Shown: positions 1-7,543, counted from the first letter of the stretch. The stretch: DNA of 11,119 nt from CAZSVI01 sp964610205 (GCA_964610205.1 CAZSVI010000121.1:1-11119); one strand, 5' to 3'. The notes: a model not told the origin generated them from the sequence alone. A program made the numbers and translations.

Positions 1-1
1 G

Positions 2-544
2 ACCGATGCCGGTTTTGATATGGAAATGGAGGAGAAGGGTTCTACTTTCAGTGAAAATGCTATGATGAAGGCCCGGAGCCTTTATGAACATACGGACGGT
101 ATGGTTCTGGCCGATGACAGCGGTCTCGAGGTCAATTTTCTGAACGATGCCCCGGGTATATTCACCGCAAGGTTTGCCGGGGATTCATCCGGCCAGGAGG
201 AGAAGAACAAAAAGATATTACATCTGCTGAAAGGTATCGATAAACCTTACCGGACAGCAAGGTTTGTTTGTTCAATGGCATTTGTATCAAAGGAAAAAAG
301 CTTTACGGTCAATGGTTCGGTTGAAGGAATAATATCCGATAAACCGCAGGGCACTGAAGGGTTCGGATACGATCCCATATTTTATCTGCCTGAATATAAT
401 AAAACAATGGCCGAACTGCCCGAAAAAACAAAAAATAAAATAAGTCACCGGGCAATAGCTCTGGAAAAGTTAAGGAATGAGCTTAATATGTTAAGTTATA
501 CGGGAGTTGTTTTTAAAAATGATAAAAATACTGGTAATGAGTGA
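2..544 (+). CDS. rdgB: XTP/dITP pyrophosphatase (RdgB/HAM1 family), 5' end missing
   Basis: This enzyme hydrolyses non-canonical purine triphosphates (XTP, dITP/ITP) to the monophosphate and pyrophosphate, which keeps deaminated purines out of DNA and RNA in the cytoplasm. The frame is open to the left edge, so the true start lies outside the window; by family length about 30-35 N-terminal residues are missing. Visible family signatures are GSTFSENA near the left edge, the metal-binding/catalytic DDSGLEV (codons from base 113), the substrate-pocket motif GFGYDPIF, and SHRAIALEKL near the C-terminus. The ATG at base 20 is an internal methionine, not a start, because the residues before it (TDAGFD) also fit the family. 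The last codons overlap the next gene by about 26 bases, which suggests translational coupling. The C-terminal tail past SHRAIALEKL runs roughly 20 residues and is not conserved in the family as I know it. Confidence 0.93.
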   Translation, partial: TDAGFDMEMEEKGSTFSENAMMKARSLYEHTDGMVLADDSGLEVNFLNDAPGIFTARFAGDSSGQEEKNKKILHLLKGIDKPYRTARFVCSMAFVSKEKSFTVNGSVEGIISDKPQGTEGFGYDPIFYLPEYNKTMAELPEKTKNKISHRAIALEKLRNELNMLSYTGVVFKNDKNTGNE

Positions 545-1004
545 TACGCATGGGGATACATCTCTTGCTGAAAAAGTGCTGAAAAAACACCAGGATATAA
601 ATATGGTTATACACTTAGGCGATTATTTCAGAGACGCGGACAGGCTTCATTGCTTATACCCCGAACTAAGGTTTGAATATGTATACGGAAACAGTGATTT
701 CATGATAGGAGATGTTCCTGGGGAAAAGCTTCTGGAAATAGAAGGACAACGTATTCTATTAACACATGGGCATCGTTATTCAGTAAAATGGGGTATTGAA
801 AGATTGCATACTAAAGCCGGCAATGAGAATATTCAATTGCTTCTGTTTGGTCATACGCACATCTCACAGGTTGCTTACGGTTCGGGGTACATTATTCTCA
901 ACCCCGGCAGTATATCGGATCCTCGCGGAGAAAACGATGAAACGTATGCGATTGTAATAATAGACAATGCAAAAATTAACATAGAATTAATGCATGCCGT
1001 ATGA
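519..1004 (+). CDS. YfcE/MJ0936-type metallophosphoesterase
   Basis: This is a small (161-residue) calcineurin-like phosphodiesterase of the YfcE/MJ0936 family. These are metal-dependent cytoplasmic enzymes active on model phosphodiesters, and their natural substrate is mostly unknown. The two-metal site is complete: SDTHGD (D9, H11), HLGD (D35), GNSD (N58), THGH (H83) and GHTH (H112, H114). I chose the ATG at 519. A TTG at 507 is also open, but the GGGAG at 502-506 touches it with no spacer, whereas it lies 12 bases before 519. The gene overlaps the end of rdgB, and the rdgB-yfcE pairing is common in Firmicutes, which supports a shared transcript. It has no signal peptide. The exact substrate cannot be told from sequence. 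Confidence 0.92.
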   Translation: MIKILVMSDTHGDTSLAEKVLKKHQDINMVIHLGDYFRDADRLHCLYPELRFEYVYGNSDFMIGDVPGEKLLEIEGQRILLTHGHRYSVKWGIERLHTKAGNENIQLLLFGHTHISQVAYGSGYIILNPGSISDPRGENDETYAIVIIDNAKINIELMHAV

Positions 1005-1018
1005 TGGTTTAGTATGGA

Positions 1019-1024
1019 AAGGAG
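1019..1024 (+). promoter_or_regulatory. Ribosome binding site that sets a TTG start
   Basis: AAGGAG lies 7 bases upstream of TTG 1032 and downstream of the alternative ATG 1014. No purine-rich ribosome binding site is seen at proper distance before ATG 1014. The position therefore favours TTG as the real start of the desulfurase. Confidence 0.7.
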
Positions 1025-1031
1025 TTCTGTT

Positions 1032-2183
1032 TTGGGGGACATCATTTATTTCGATAACAGCGCTGCAACATGTATATTTCCCGAAGTACTTGACGAAATG
1101 AACGGCATATATGCCAAATGCTTCGGGAATCCTTCCTCTTTGCATAAAATGGGCGCCGAAGCTGATAAGATTCTGCAAAATGCCAGAGAAACAATTGCCC
1201 GGACGCTTGGGGTTACCGAAAGAGAAATTTTCTTCACATCAGGCGGCACCGAATCAAATAACTGGGCTATTAAAGGAGCTTCAAGAGCAAACAAAAAAAG
1301 AGGAAAGAAAATTATCACCTCCGGCGCCGAACATCCTTCGGTAACCGAATGCTTTTCATATCTTGAGACCGAGGGTTTCTCCGCGGAATATCTGGAGACC
1401 GATAACCGAGGCTTACTGGATCCTCATATGCTTGGTGAAAAAATAGATGAAAATACAATACTCGCAAGCTTTATAATGCTGAATAATGAAACAGGCGCAA
1501 CTCAGAACACAGAGGAGTTAATACGGGTAATCCGCAGGAAGAATCCCTCCGCGCTTATTCATATTGACGCGGTACAGGCGTATGGAAAAATTCCAATCAA
1601 TTTATCCGCACTCGATGCCGACCTGATGTCGTTCAGCTCACATAAAATCCACGGTCCGAAAGGTTGCGGCGCGTTATATATAAAAAGAAACGTCCGTTTG
1701 CTTCCGATTATTCATGGGGGAGGCCAGGAGAACAGGCAGCGTTCGGGAACCGAAAATGTACCCGCTGTTCACGGATTCGCCAAAGCGGCTGAAATCATAC
1801 ACCGTAACATTAATAAAAACAGGACTGCCGTAAAACGCTTAAAAAGTATAATTATCGAAGGGCTGACAAATCATTTTGGCGGGGACAATTTCTTTTTAAA
1901 TTCCCCGCTGGACGCTTATGAAGGTATTGTAAATATCGCGTTCCCCAGGGTTAAGGCGCAGGTTCTGATGCAGCATCTGGAGGCTGTGAATATTTATGTT
2001 TCGGTCGGTTCGGCCTGCTCATCCCGGAAAAATATTCACAGCAGAGTTTTAACAGCCATGAAACTGCCGAAGGAAAACATTGAAGGCGCCGTCCGCTTAA
2101 GCTTTTCCGGCATGAATACGGAAGATGAGGCGCTGAGGTTTATAGAAGCAATAAAAGAAATAATACCCAAAATAAAATATTAA
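1032..2183 (+). CDS. Cysteine desulfurase, IscS/NifS type (ThiI partner)
   Basis: This PLP enzyme removes sulfur from L-cysteine as a protein-bound persulfide and passes it to acceptors. With the TTG start at 1032 the protein has 383 residues. The PLP lysine is K205 in SSHKIHGPKG and the persulfide cysteine is C329 in GSACSS, within one residue of E. coli IscS numbering (K206, C328). Other family motifs are YFDNSAAT at the N-terminus, TSGGTESNN, AEHPSV (PLP-stacking His) and RSGTENV. The cysteine loop is the long group I (IscS/NifS) type, not the SufS type. An ATG at 1014 would add six residues, but the strong AAGGAG at 1019-1024 lies inside that extension and 7 bases before the TTG. The next gene is thiI, so the likely acceptor is ThiI for tRNA 4-thiouridine, like the NifZ-ThiI pair of Bacillus subtilis. 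No scaffold gene (iscU) is present here. Confidence 0.95.
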   Translation: MGDIIYFDNSAATCIFPEVLDEMNGIYAKCFGNPSSLHKMGAEADKILQNARETIARTLGVTEREIFFTSGGTESNNWAIKGASRANKKRGKKIITSGAEHPSVTECFSYLETEGFSAEYLETDNRGLLDPHMLGEKIDENTILASFIMLNNETGATQNTEELIRVIRRKNPSALIHIDAVQAYGKIPINLSALDADLMSFSSHKIHGPKGCGALYIKRNVRLLPIIHGGGQENRQRSGTENVPAVHGFAKAAEIIHRNINKNRTAVKRLKSIIIEGLTNHFGGDNFFLNSPLDAYEGIVNIAFPRVKAQVLMQHLEAVNIYVSVGSACSSRKNIHSRVLTAMKLPKENIEGAVRLSFSGMNTEDEALRFIEAIKEIIPKIKY

Positions 2184-2221
2184 AATTTTATTCAGCGTAT
2201 TGGAAAGAATCGGAGATGAAT

Positions 2222-3394
2222 ATGAATACGGTAATACTGGTGCGTTATGAGGAAATATTCCTTAAAGGGTCAAACCGTCCGGCTTTTGAAGGAAGGCTTA
2301 TGAAAAACATGAAGAAGGTTCTTTATGGTTTCGGCCCAATAAAGGTCTCAAAAGCACAAAGCAGGATATATATAGAGCCGGAGGCGGAAAACTATCCTGT
2401 TGACGAAGCCATGAAGCGTCTGTCAAAAGTATTTGGCATTGCTTCGGTAAGCCCCGTATGGAAAACAGAGACCAAAAAGGAAACCATTTATGAAAAAGCG
2501 GTGGAGATGACACGTCAAATCATAAACAGGATCCCGTATAAAACCTTTAAAGTCGAGACGAAACGCGGGGACAAAAGTTTTCCCATGAACTCAATGGAAG
2601 TATCCAGAGAACTTGGCGCCCTTATATTGCACGAATTTCCGGAGCTTAAGGTGGATGTTGTCCGCCCCGATTTTAGTCTGCATGTTGAAATACGGGAATT
2701 CACCTATATTTACTTCGAGATCATCCCCGGAGCAAAGGGATTGCCGGTAGGATCCAACGGACGCGCCACTCTTTTATTATCAGGCGGAATCGACAGTCCT
2801 GTCGCTGGATGGATGATTGCAAAAAGAGGCGTTCGGATCGATGCGGTTCATTTTTACAGTTATCCCTATACCAGCGAGCGTGCGAAGGATAAGGTTATAA
2901 AGCTTTCAAAAATCCTTTCGGAATATACTCTCGGGATGAAGCTGAACATCGTTCCTTTTACCGATATCCAGCTGGCTATCAATCAGCATTGCCCCCAGGA
3001 TTACCTTACAATCATCATGCGCAGGTTTATGATGATAATAGCCGAAAGAATTGCCCGGTCAAACGGCTCCCTCGGATTAATAACAGGTGAAGCTGTTGGA
3101 CAGGTCGCAAGCCAGACAATGGAAAGCCTTTTGGTTACGGGCAATGCCGTGACTATACCTGTGTACCGGCCGTTAATCGGCATGGATAAAAGTGAGGTAA
3201 TAGAAATATCCCGAAGAATTGATACCTTTGAAACCTCGATTCTTCCCTATGAGGACTGTTGTACGGTTTTTGTCGCAAAGCATCCCGTAACGAAACCTTC
3301 ACTGGAAAGAACCATTTCACTCGAATCGGTTCTGGATGCCGAAGCACTTATTATAAAAGCGCTGGAAGACACGGAGGTCATAGATATCGAATAA
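2222..3394 (+). CDS. thiI: tRNA 4-thiouridine synthase ThiI (no rhodanese domain)
   Basis: ThiI adenylates uridine 8 of tRNA and replaces the oxygen with sulfur taken from a cysteine desulfurase persulfide. In some species it also serves thiamine thiazole synthesis. The order is an N-terminal ferredoxin-like region, a THUMP RNA-binding domain (about residues 60-165), then a PP-loop ATP pyrophosphatase domain with SGGIDSP at 187-193. Near the C-terminus PYEDCC places a cysteine pair at 346-347, the usual place of the catalytic cysteine. The protein (390 residues) stops after the PP-loop domain, so the rhodanese domain of E. coli ThiI is absent, as is usual in Gram-positives. Two start codons are open, ATG 2216 and ATG 2222. 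I prefer 2222 because GGAG at 2212-2215 lies 6 bases before it but directly abuts 2216. The adjacent desulfurase is the expected sulfur donor. Confidence 0.96.
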   Translation: MNTVILVRYEEIFLKGSNRPAFEGRLMKNMKKVLYGFGPIKVSKAQSRIYIEPEAENYPVDEAMKRLSKVFGIASVSPVWKTETKKETIYEKAVEMTRQIINRIPYKTFKVETKRGDKSFPMNSMEVSRELGALILHEFPELKVDVVRPDFSLHVEIREFTYIYFEIIPGAKGLPVGSNGRATLLLSGGIDSPVAGWMIAKRGVRIDAVHFYSYPYTSERAKDKVIKLSKILSEYTLGMKLNIVPFTDIQLAINQHCPQDYLTIIMRRFMMIIAERIARSNGSLGLITGEAVGQVASQTMESLLVTGNAVTIPVYRPLIGMDKSEVIEISRRIDTFETSILPYEDCCTVFVAKHPVTKPSLERTISLESVLDAEALIIKALEDTEVIDIE

Positions 3395-3432
3395 TTAATA
3401 TACAGCAACATACTATATAGTGGTGATACACG

Positions 3433-4860
3433 ATGGTGTTGTTGATAAAATCCAGAGGAAAGGTTAATAAAGTAAAACCGCCGTTAAAGCGGATGGTTTT
3501 GTTTCTGTTCATTCTTATTCTCCTTACTTTAATTGCCCGAATGGTATATATGTGCACAGTTGTTTACACCGAAACCATCTATTCCGGAATAGTTGTGGAC
3601 GGGTTTGACGTGGGAGGAATGACAACGGAGGAAGCTTTCCAAATTCTTTCGGAAAGCACGGACAGAACATTTCACAAAAAAGCAATCCTTTTGTTTTCAC
3701 CTTTCGGACAGTACAGGCTTCCATTGGATAATATAGAGTATATGCCTGATTACGCGGGGGCTCTGGAATCGGCTTTCCTGCAGGGGAGATCCGGAAATCT
3801 GTTCAAGCGGTTCAGAGTTATCCAAAGAATTGGGAAGCTTGGTTTACATATTGAACCAAAAATATGTTACAATAAAGAAAAAACTGGGATAATATTAGAC
3901 AGCATCGGACTGGATATGGAAATAAAACCTGTAAATGCCGTTATAAAGCTGCAAAACGGAAAAATGGAAATAACAGAACATAAAAACGGCGCTGCGTTGG
4001 ATCTTGAAACGAGTATGGAAAGGATAGACGCGTCACTTTCAGGAAGAACCTTTGATGATATAGAGCTTTGCGTTGTTGATATCGCCCCCGATATTACAAC
4101 GCAAATGGTTGACAGGATCACGTTTAGGATGGGTGAATACAAAACGGTTTTCAATACAAATAATGAGGAAAGAGCCCATAATATCGGAACGGCATGCGGC
4201 AGGATAAACCTGAAACTGCTTCTTCCGGGAGAAATTTTCTCCATGGACAGGATACTCGGTGAAAGAACCGAAGAGAACGGATACAGGGAAGCGAAAATAA
4301 TAGTAAATAATGAACTGGTTGACGGCCTCGGGGGCGGAATATGCCAGGTAACCTCAACCATGTATAATTCTGTGCTTCTGTCCGGCCTTGAGATTGTGGA
4401 AAGAAGAAACCATTCAATTCCGCTTTCCTACATTGATATAGGCAGGGATGCCACAATATCGCAAGGCTATATCGATTTTAAGTTTAAAAACAACAGCGGT
4501 TATGCCGTTCTTATAGAGGCAAAAACAGTGGATAACCAGGTTTACATCGCCATATGGGGGAGGGCCCGGGAAAATAAGACCACTTTCAGAATAAGGACCA
4601 ATGTTATTGAGGAAATACTTCCCGAAGGGATAGAAACAGAATTTGATGATTCATTGCAGCCGAATGTGGTAGAAATAATAAGAGAAGCCAAACCGGGCTA
4701 CCGTGTTGACGTATACAGGGATACTCTGGATACCTCGGGGAAGGTTGTAAATACAGAGAAAATATCAACGGACAGGTATCAGCCTCAGAAGAAGAAAATA
4801 AGGGTTGCGCCAACCGCCGCAAATATTGTAAATGAGACAGACACAGGAGATTCACCCTGA
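3433..4860 (+). CDS. Membrane-anchored VanW family protein with G5-like tail
   Basis: This is a 475-residue exported protein with a basic N-terminus and one membrane segment (about residues 20-41, LFLFILILLTLIARM), likely an uncleaved anchor. Residues about 50-235 resemble the peptidoglycan-binding-like region found before VanW domains in YoaR-type proteins. The VanW domain spans about 240-370, recognised by FNTNNEERAHNI, LLPGEIFSMD, DGLGGGICQVTSTMYN and the region around NNSGYAVLIEA. Residues about 380-457 look like a G5-type beta domain, and the last 18 residues are hydrophilic. VanW proteins are linked to the cell envelope but their biochemical function is unknown; resistance to vancomycin should not be assumed, since there is no vanHAX here. 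A weak ribosome binding site (GGTGAT at 3422-3427) precedes the ATG. The gap to thiI is only 38 bases, so cotranscription is likely. Confidence 0.9.
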   Translation: MVLLIKSRGKVNKVKPPLKRMVLFLFILILLTLIARMVYMCTVVYTETIYSGIVVDGFDVGGMTTEEAFQILSESTDRTFHKKAILLFSPFGQYRLPLDNIEYMPDYAGALESAFLQGRSGNLFKRFRVIQRIGKLGLHIEPKICYNKEKTGIILDSIGLDMEIKPVNAVIKLQNGKMEITEHKNGAALDLETSMERIDASLSGRTFDDIELCVVDIAPDITTQMVDRITFRMGEYKTVFNTNNEERAHNIGTACGRINLKLLLPGEIFSMDRILGERTEENGYREAKIIVNNELVDGLGGGICQVTSTMYNSVLLSGLEIVERRNHSIPLSYIDIGRDATISQGYIDFKFKNNSGYAVLIEAKTVDNQVYIAIWGRARENKTTFRIRTNVIEEILPEGIETEFDDSLQPNVVEIIREAKPGYRVDVYRDTLDTSGKVVNTEKISTDRYQPQKKKIRVAPTAANIVNETDTGDSP

Positions 4861-4886
4861 AAGATATAGAAAATGGAGTTATCATT

Positions 4887-5603
4887 ATGACTGAACTAAA
4901 CCCTTTATACAATTCAACGATTACCTGTCCAATCTGTGAAAAAAGCATTTCAATCACAAAGGTCCGTTCGAAATTTGTAAAGCTTACGCGCCAGGATGAG
5001 GATTTCTGTCCCCATTATGAAACGTTGAATCCTATTCTTTATGAAGCCTGGATATGCGGCAATTGCGGTTATGCCGCCCACAGCGGTGCTTTTATGGAGA
5101 CCGATCGCAATGACCGGCGTACCGTACTTGACAAAATCAGTACCCGATGGATAAGCCGTGATTTTACGGGTGAAAGGGATATGGACAAGGCCCTTGAAGC
5201 TTTTAGAATCGTACTGTTTAATCTTCAGACAAGAAGCGCTCCTCCGTCGGAGTTTGGAAAGGTTTGCCTTAGAATCGCCTGGTTATACCGTTACAAAGGT
5301 GAGTGGGTTGATGAATATAAATTTCTGAAGTTTGCCTTTGAATACTATAAAAAGGCTTATTCCGGCGAGCACCTGTCAAGTGGCAAACTGGACGAGTATT
5401 CCTGCATGTATATAATAGGAGAACTGGCCAGAAGGCTTGAATTATACGAAGAGGCAATGATCTGGTTTGGGAAGCTGGTTTCAGCTTCCATAAATCCGAA
5501 GGAAAAAAATAAAATCAAACCGGTTCTTTTGCAAAATGTACAGGATCAGATTTATAATATCAGACAGGAAATGAAAAAGAAAAAAAAGGATGACAGCGCA
5601 TAA
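4887..5603 (+). CDS. DUF2225 family protein (zinc-ribbon plus helical repeats)
   Basis: This 238-residue cytoplasmic protein matches the DUF2225 family by its N-terminal layout. CPIC (C14, C17), CPHY (C41, H43) and the CGNCGYAAHSG motif (C57, C60) together look like a metal-binding ribbon pair. Residues about 110-220 are rich in aromatic/alanine helix pairs (AFRIVLFNL, GKVCLRIAWLYRYKGEW, GELARRLELYEEAMIWFGKL), resembling TPR units. The C-terminus is a lysine run. The ribosome binding site TGGAG ends 8 bases before the ATG. The gene follows the vanW-family gene by 26 bases and is probably the last gene of this operon, as the next gene has its own promoter signals. The molecular role of the family is not known to me. 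No signal peptide or membrane segment is visible. Confidence 0.9.
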   Translation: MTELNPLYNSTITCPICEKSISITKVRSKFVKLTRQDEDFCPHYETLNPILYEAWICGNCGYAAHSGAFMETDRNDRRTVLDKISTRWISRDFTGERDMDKALEAFRIVLFNLQTRSAPPSEFGKVCLRIAWLYRYKGEWVDEYKFLKFAFEYYKKAYSGEHLSSGKLDEYSCMYIIGELARRLELYEEAMIWFGKLVSASINPKEKNKIKPVLLQNVQDQIYNIRQEMKKKKKDDSA

Positions 5604-5708
5604 GCAAATCTTTTCAAAAATATTACGGAACGGTCTCAAATATGTGACAGTTGTTTTCAACCCCTGATATTTTCTGCCATGGATCGTATATATATTAACG
5701 AGGTTAAG

Positions 5709-5744
5709 ATATCTCCCGCTATCGCGCGTAAGTGCCGGAGATAT
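5709..5744. repeat. Inverted repeat upstream of the dockerin-like gene
   Basis: ATATCTCC (5709-5716) and GGAGATAT (5737-5744) are perfect 8-base arms separated by 20 bases. The repeat ends 17 bases before an extended -10 element, so it sits where an operator or activator site would be. It has no T-run after it and is a poor terminator candidate. Confidence 0.5.
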
Positions 5745-5760
5745 GCTTGACGTACAGTAT

Positions 5761-5769
5761 TGTTATTAT
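5761..5769 (+). promoter_or_regulatory. Extended -10 promoter element for the dockerin-like gene
   Basis: TGTTATTAT fits the extended -10 form TGN-TATAAT with one mismatch. There is no good -35 at 17 bases; a TTGACG at 5747-5752 is too close to serve. Transcription would begin near 5776, giving a leader of about 25 bases before ATG 5802. Confidence 0.45.
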
Positions 5770-5801
5770 GTTGAAAAATGGGAGAGACAGGGGAGGTTTC
5801 T

Positions 5802-7307
5802 ATGAAAAAGTCAAAAATTTTATCCGTTTTTCTGGTCGCATGCTTGCTGGTTTCATTATTACCGGCAGCCGCTTTTGCGGTAAGCGCGAATTCAACCTTA
5901 TCAGGCACAATTTACCTGCCGGGGCAGAATACGGCGCCTTCGGGAGGCGTTAATGTAACACTTTGTATCAGTACGGATAACCTGACACCATCAAATAAAA
6001 ATGATGATGTTCTGGTTAAACAGGTTCTTAAAATCGAAGAAGGCCAAAAATCAATTTCCTATAGTATCATGGTGCCTAAAAGCGGCAATTCAAACGCGAA
6101 ATACAGCGTTTCGTATACTGTTGGCAACGGATACGCGCCCTTCGGGTATTATTCCGAAAACGGCACGACGGCAATAAAAAGCGAACTGACGCCGGTGAAC
6201 CTGAACGCGGGTGACACGGGAAATGTGAATATTACAATACTGCCCGGCAAAACCATTTCGGGGAAAATACTTCTCGGCAATCAGACAACCGCGCCTTCCA
6301 ATGATATGAAATATACGATAACTGCCGTACAGGAAGGAAACAATTCCAGTACCCGAGATGATGATATTATCATTACAAAGGATGTGACCGTCCCCAAAAA
6401 TAAGAAGGAAATGGCCTATAGCCTGACCGTTCCTCTCAACACTGTCGGAAAAGGGTATAAACTGTACTACAGATATACGGACGGCAGCTACAGTGAAGCA
6501 GGTTATTATAACACTAACAGGACTTCTTATTCGGCAGGCACATATACCTTGATTGACGTGGCGAATAACCCCGTAATAAACCTTACCACACTTCCGTTTA
6601 CAAATATCAGCGGAAGAGTGTACCTTCCCGAAGGTGTAACCGCGCCCGCCAACGGAATACAGGTTACCGTAATCGCGTTGAACCGCGGAACATTGTCTGC
6701 CGCTTCCGATGATTTCTATATAGAAAAATCTGTTACCATACCCAAAGATGCAAATTACGTAAACTACAGCCTTACCGTTCCCGTAAAGAATGTTGGTTAT
6801 GCTGTTTCCTATTCTGTCGCAAGTGCTGCAGGATATGTAACAGAAGGATATTACAGTGAGTCGGGTACAAAAACAGACTATAATGAAGCATCATTAGTCG
6901 AAACCGGCAATGCCGCCGTTACAGGAATTAACCTTGTGATTCAGAAAACTTCAACTGTAACTCCGACACCGACACCGATACCCGCTCCATTGGAAAAATA
7001 CGACCTGAACGGGGATGGTATTGTAGATATGCTGGATATGGCCGAATTGGCCAGAATAATCATTGACCAATATGACAAGGATGGATATAACATACCGTAT
7101 GGCCTGAGTAAAAAATATGAATACAATGAAGGCGAGCTGAAAAGAATACGGGGAGTTTTTAAACTGTTTGATAATAACCGCAACGGGTTGAAAATGTTCA
7201 ACAGCGTAAACCAATGGTTCAGATTCTTTAACGGTGAAGACGACGATGACGACGGGAAGAATAACAACGGCAATAAGTATGGAAACTCGAAAAACAAGGG
7301 CAAATAA
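5802..7307 (+). CDS. Secreted three-repeat protein with a dockerin-like C-terminal module
   Basis: This 501-residue protein has a clear signal peptide (MKKSKILS, hydrophobic core, LLPAAAFA, likely cut after A26). Three tandem repeats begin at about S34, S153 and S270 with a 117-119-residue period. Each opens with SG-x-[IV]-x-L, then a TAP motif, a VTVP/MVP-type strand and a GYY[SN] motif, and resembles a carboxypeptidase-regulatory-like beta sandwich. A Pro/Thr linker (383-399) leads to a dockerin-like part. Its first calcium loop is canonical (D401, N403, D405, G406, D409, D412); the second (DNNRNG from D457) is degenerate. The tail after G478 is acidic, then Asn/Lys/Gly-rich. I chose ATG 5802 because AGGGGAGG ends 5 bases before it and the signal peptide starts there; ATG 5778 would precede this site. 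No catalytic domain is visible, so a binding or structural role on the cell surface or cellulosome is only a guess. Confidence 0.85.
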   Translation: MKKSKILSVFLVACLLVSLLPAAAFAVSANSTLSGTIYLPGQNTAPSGGVNVTLCISTDNLTPSNKNDDVLVKQVLKIEEGQKSISYSIMVPKSGNSNAKYSVSYTVGNGYAPFGYYSENGTTAIKSELTPVNLNAGDTGNVNITILPGKTISGKILLGNQTTAPSNDMKYTITAVQEGNNSSTRDDDIIITKDVTVPKNKKEMAYSLTVPLNTVGKGYKLYYRYTDGSYSEAGYYNTNRTSYSAGTYTLIDVANNPVINLTTLPFTNISGRVYLPEGVTAPANGIQVTVIALNRGTLSAASDDFYIEKSVTIPKDANYVNYSLTVPVKNVGYAVSYSVASAAGYVTEGYYSESGTKTDYNEASLVETGNAAVTGINLVIQKTSTVTPTPTPIPAPLEKYDLNGDGIVDMLDMAELARIIIDQYDKDGYNIPYGLSKKYEYNEGELKRIRGVFKLFDNNRNGLKMFNSVNQWFRFFNGEDDDDDGKNNNGNKYGNSKNKGK

Positions 7308-7329
7308 TTCATAAAGAAATCGATAAACG

Positions 7330-7354
7330 GATAAGTATAAAACCCCTGCTTATC
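7330..7354 (+). repeat. Short inverted repeat before the structured RNA region
   Basis: GATAAG (7330-7335) and CTTATC (7349-7354) form a 6-base stem with a 13-base loop. It contains the only -10-like sequence (TATAAA, 7336-7341) upstream of the hairpin cluster. It could be the left-end hairpin of a small IS605-type element, but this is weak. Confidence 0.3.
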
Positions 7355-7364
7355 AAATTTCTAA

Positions 7365-7391
7365 GACCCCCACTTCCTATAAGTGGGGGTT
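7365..7391 (+). terminator. Strong hairpin 58 bases after the dockerin-like gene
   Basis: A 10-pair GC-rich stem with a 5-base loop (CCTAT) is followed by TTCCTTGTT, a weak T-rich tract. It may end the dockerin-like transcript. It may equally be the first stem of the structured RNA; the poor T-run leaves this open. Confidence 0.4.
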
Positions 7392-7516
7392 CCTTGTTAA
7401 CGGGCAGAAGCTTGTGGTGCGTTCCGGTGGGTACGCACCTTTGTTCCCGCTTCGGTGGGGGTAGAGTTTCCCACCGAAGTTCCGATGTTCAGCTTTAGCT
7501 GAACGAATTCACTTAG

Positions 7517-7543
7517 AAAAGCACTTTTAAAAAGGTGCTTTTT
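7517..7543 (+). terminator. Intrinsic terminator ending the structured region
   Basis: AAAAGCACTTT (7517-7527) pairs with AAGGTGCTTTT (7532-7542) with one G-U pair and a short loop, and the 3' arm merges with a run of five T (7539-7543). This fits a Rho-independent terminator on the + strand. Confidence 0.7.

Larger units (their letters stand above)
7365..7543 (+). ncRNA. Candidate structured RNA: five consecutive hairpins, possibly an IS200/IS605 (OMEGA/HEARO-like) relic
   Basis: Five stems follow one another with little spacing. They are ACCCCCACTT/AAGTGGGGGT (7366-7375/7381-7390, 5-base loop), GGTGCGT/ACGCACC (7416-7422/7433-7439, with a further CC/GG pair inside), CTTCGGTGGG/CCCACCGAAG (7450-7459/7470-7479, 10 perfect pairs), GTTCAGC/GCTGAAC (7487-7493/7498-7504, loop TTTA), and a terminator stem at 7517-7542. 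The stretch is clearly more GC-rich than the AT-rich bases on each side and has no plausible ORF. The fourth stem with a TTTA loop followed by GAATTCAC recalls the right-end hairpin of IS200/IS605-type elements, whose 3' ends encode guide-type RNAs. No tnpA, tnpB or iscB gene is in the window. The strand is assigned from the terminator's T-run. A standalone RNA, a remnant of a transposon end, or a downstream leader are all possible; the class is not established. Confidence 0.45.

Noticed and set aside
3867..4361. A 164-codon open frame on the minus strand
   Set aside because: It lies wholly inside the VanW-family gene, has a low-complexity Ser/Pro/Ile composition and no ribosome binding site that I can see, so it is a shadow frame.
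3433..4860. Vancomycin resistance gene
   Set aside because: VanW-domain proteins are widespread in Clostridia without resistance, and no vanH, vanA/B, vanX or vanRS is in the window.
5660..5688. ACCCC ... CGTA resembling a SigI-type promoter used by cellulosome genes
   Set aside because: The spacer is about 20 bases, longer than I expect for SigI promoters, and the -35-like run has only four C. A nearer extended -10 explains the gene start better.
7365..7512. CRISPR array
   Set aside because: The hairpins differ in sequence and there are no regularly spaced identical repeats.
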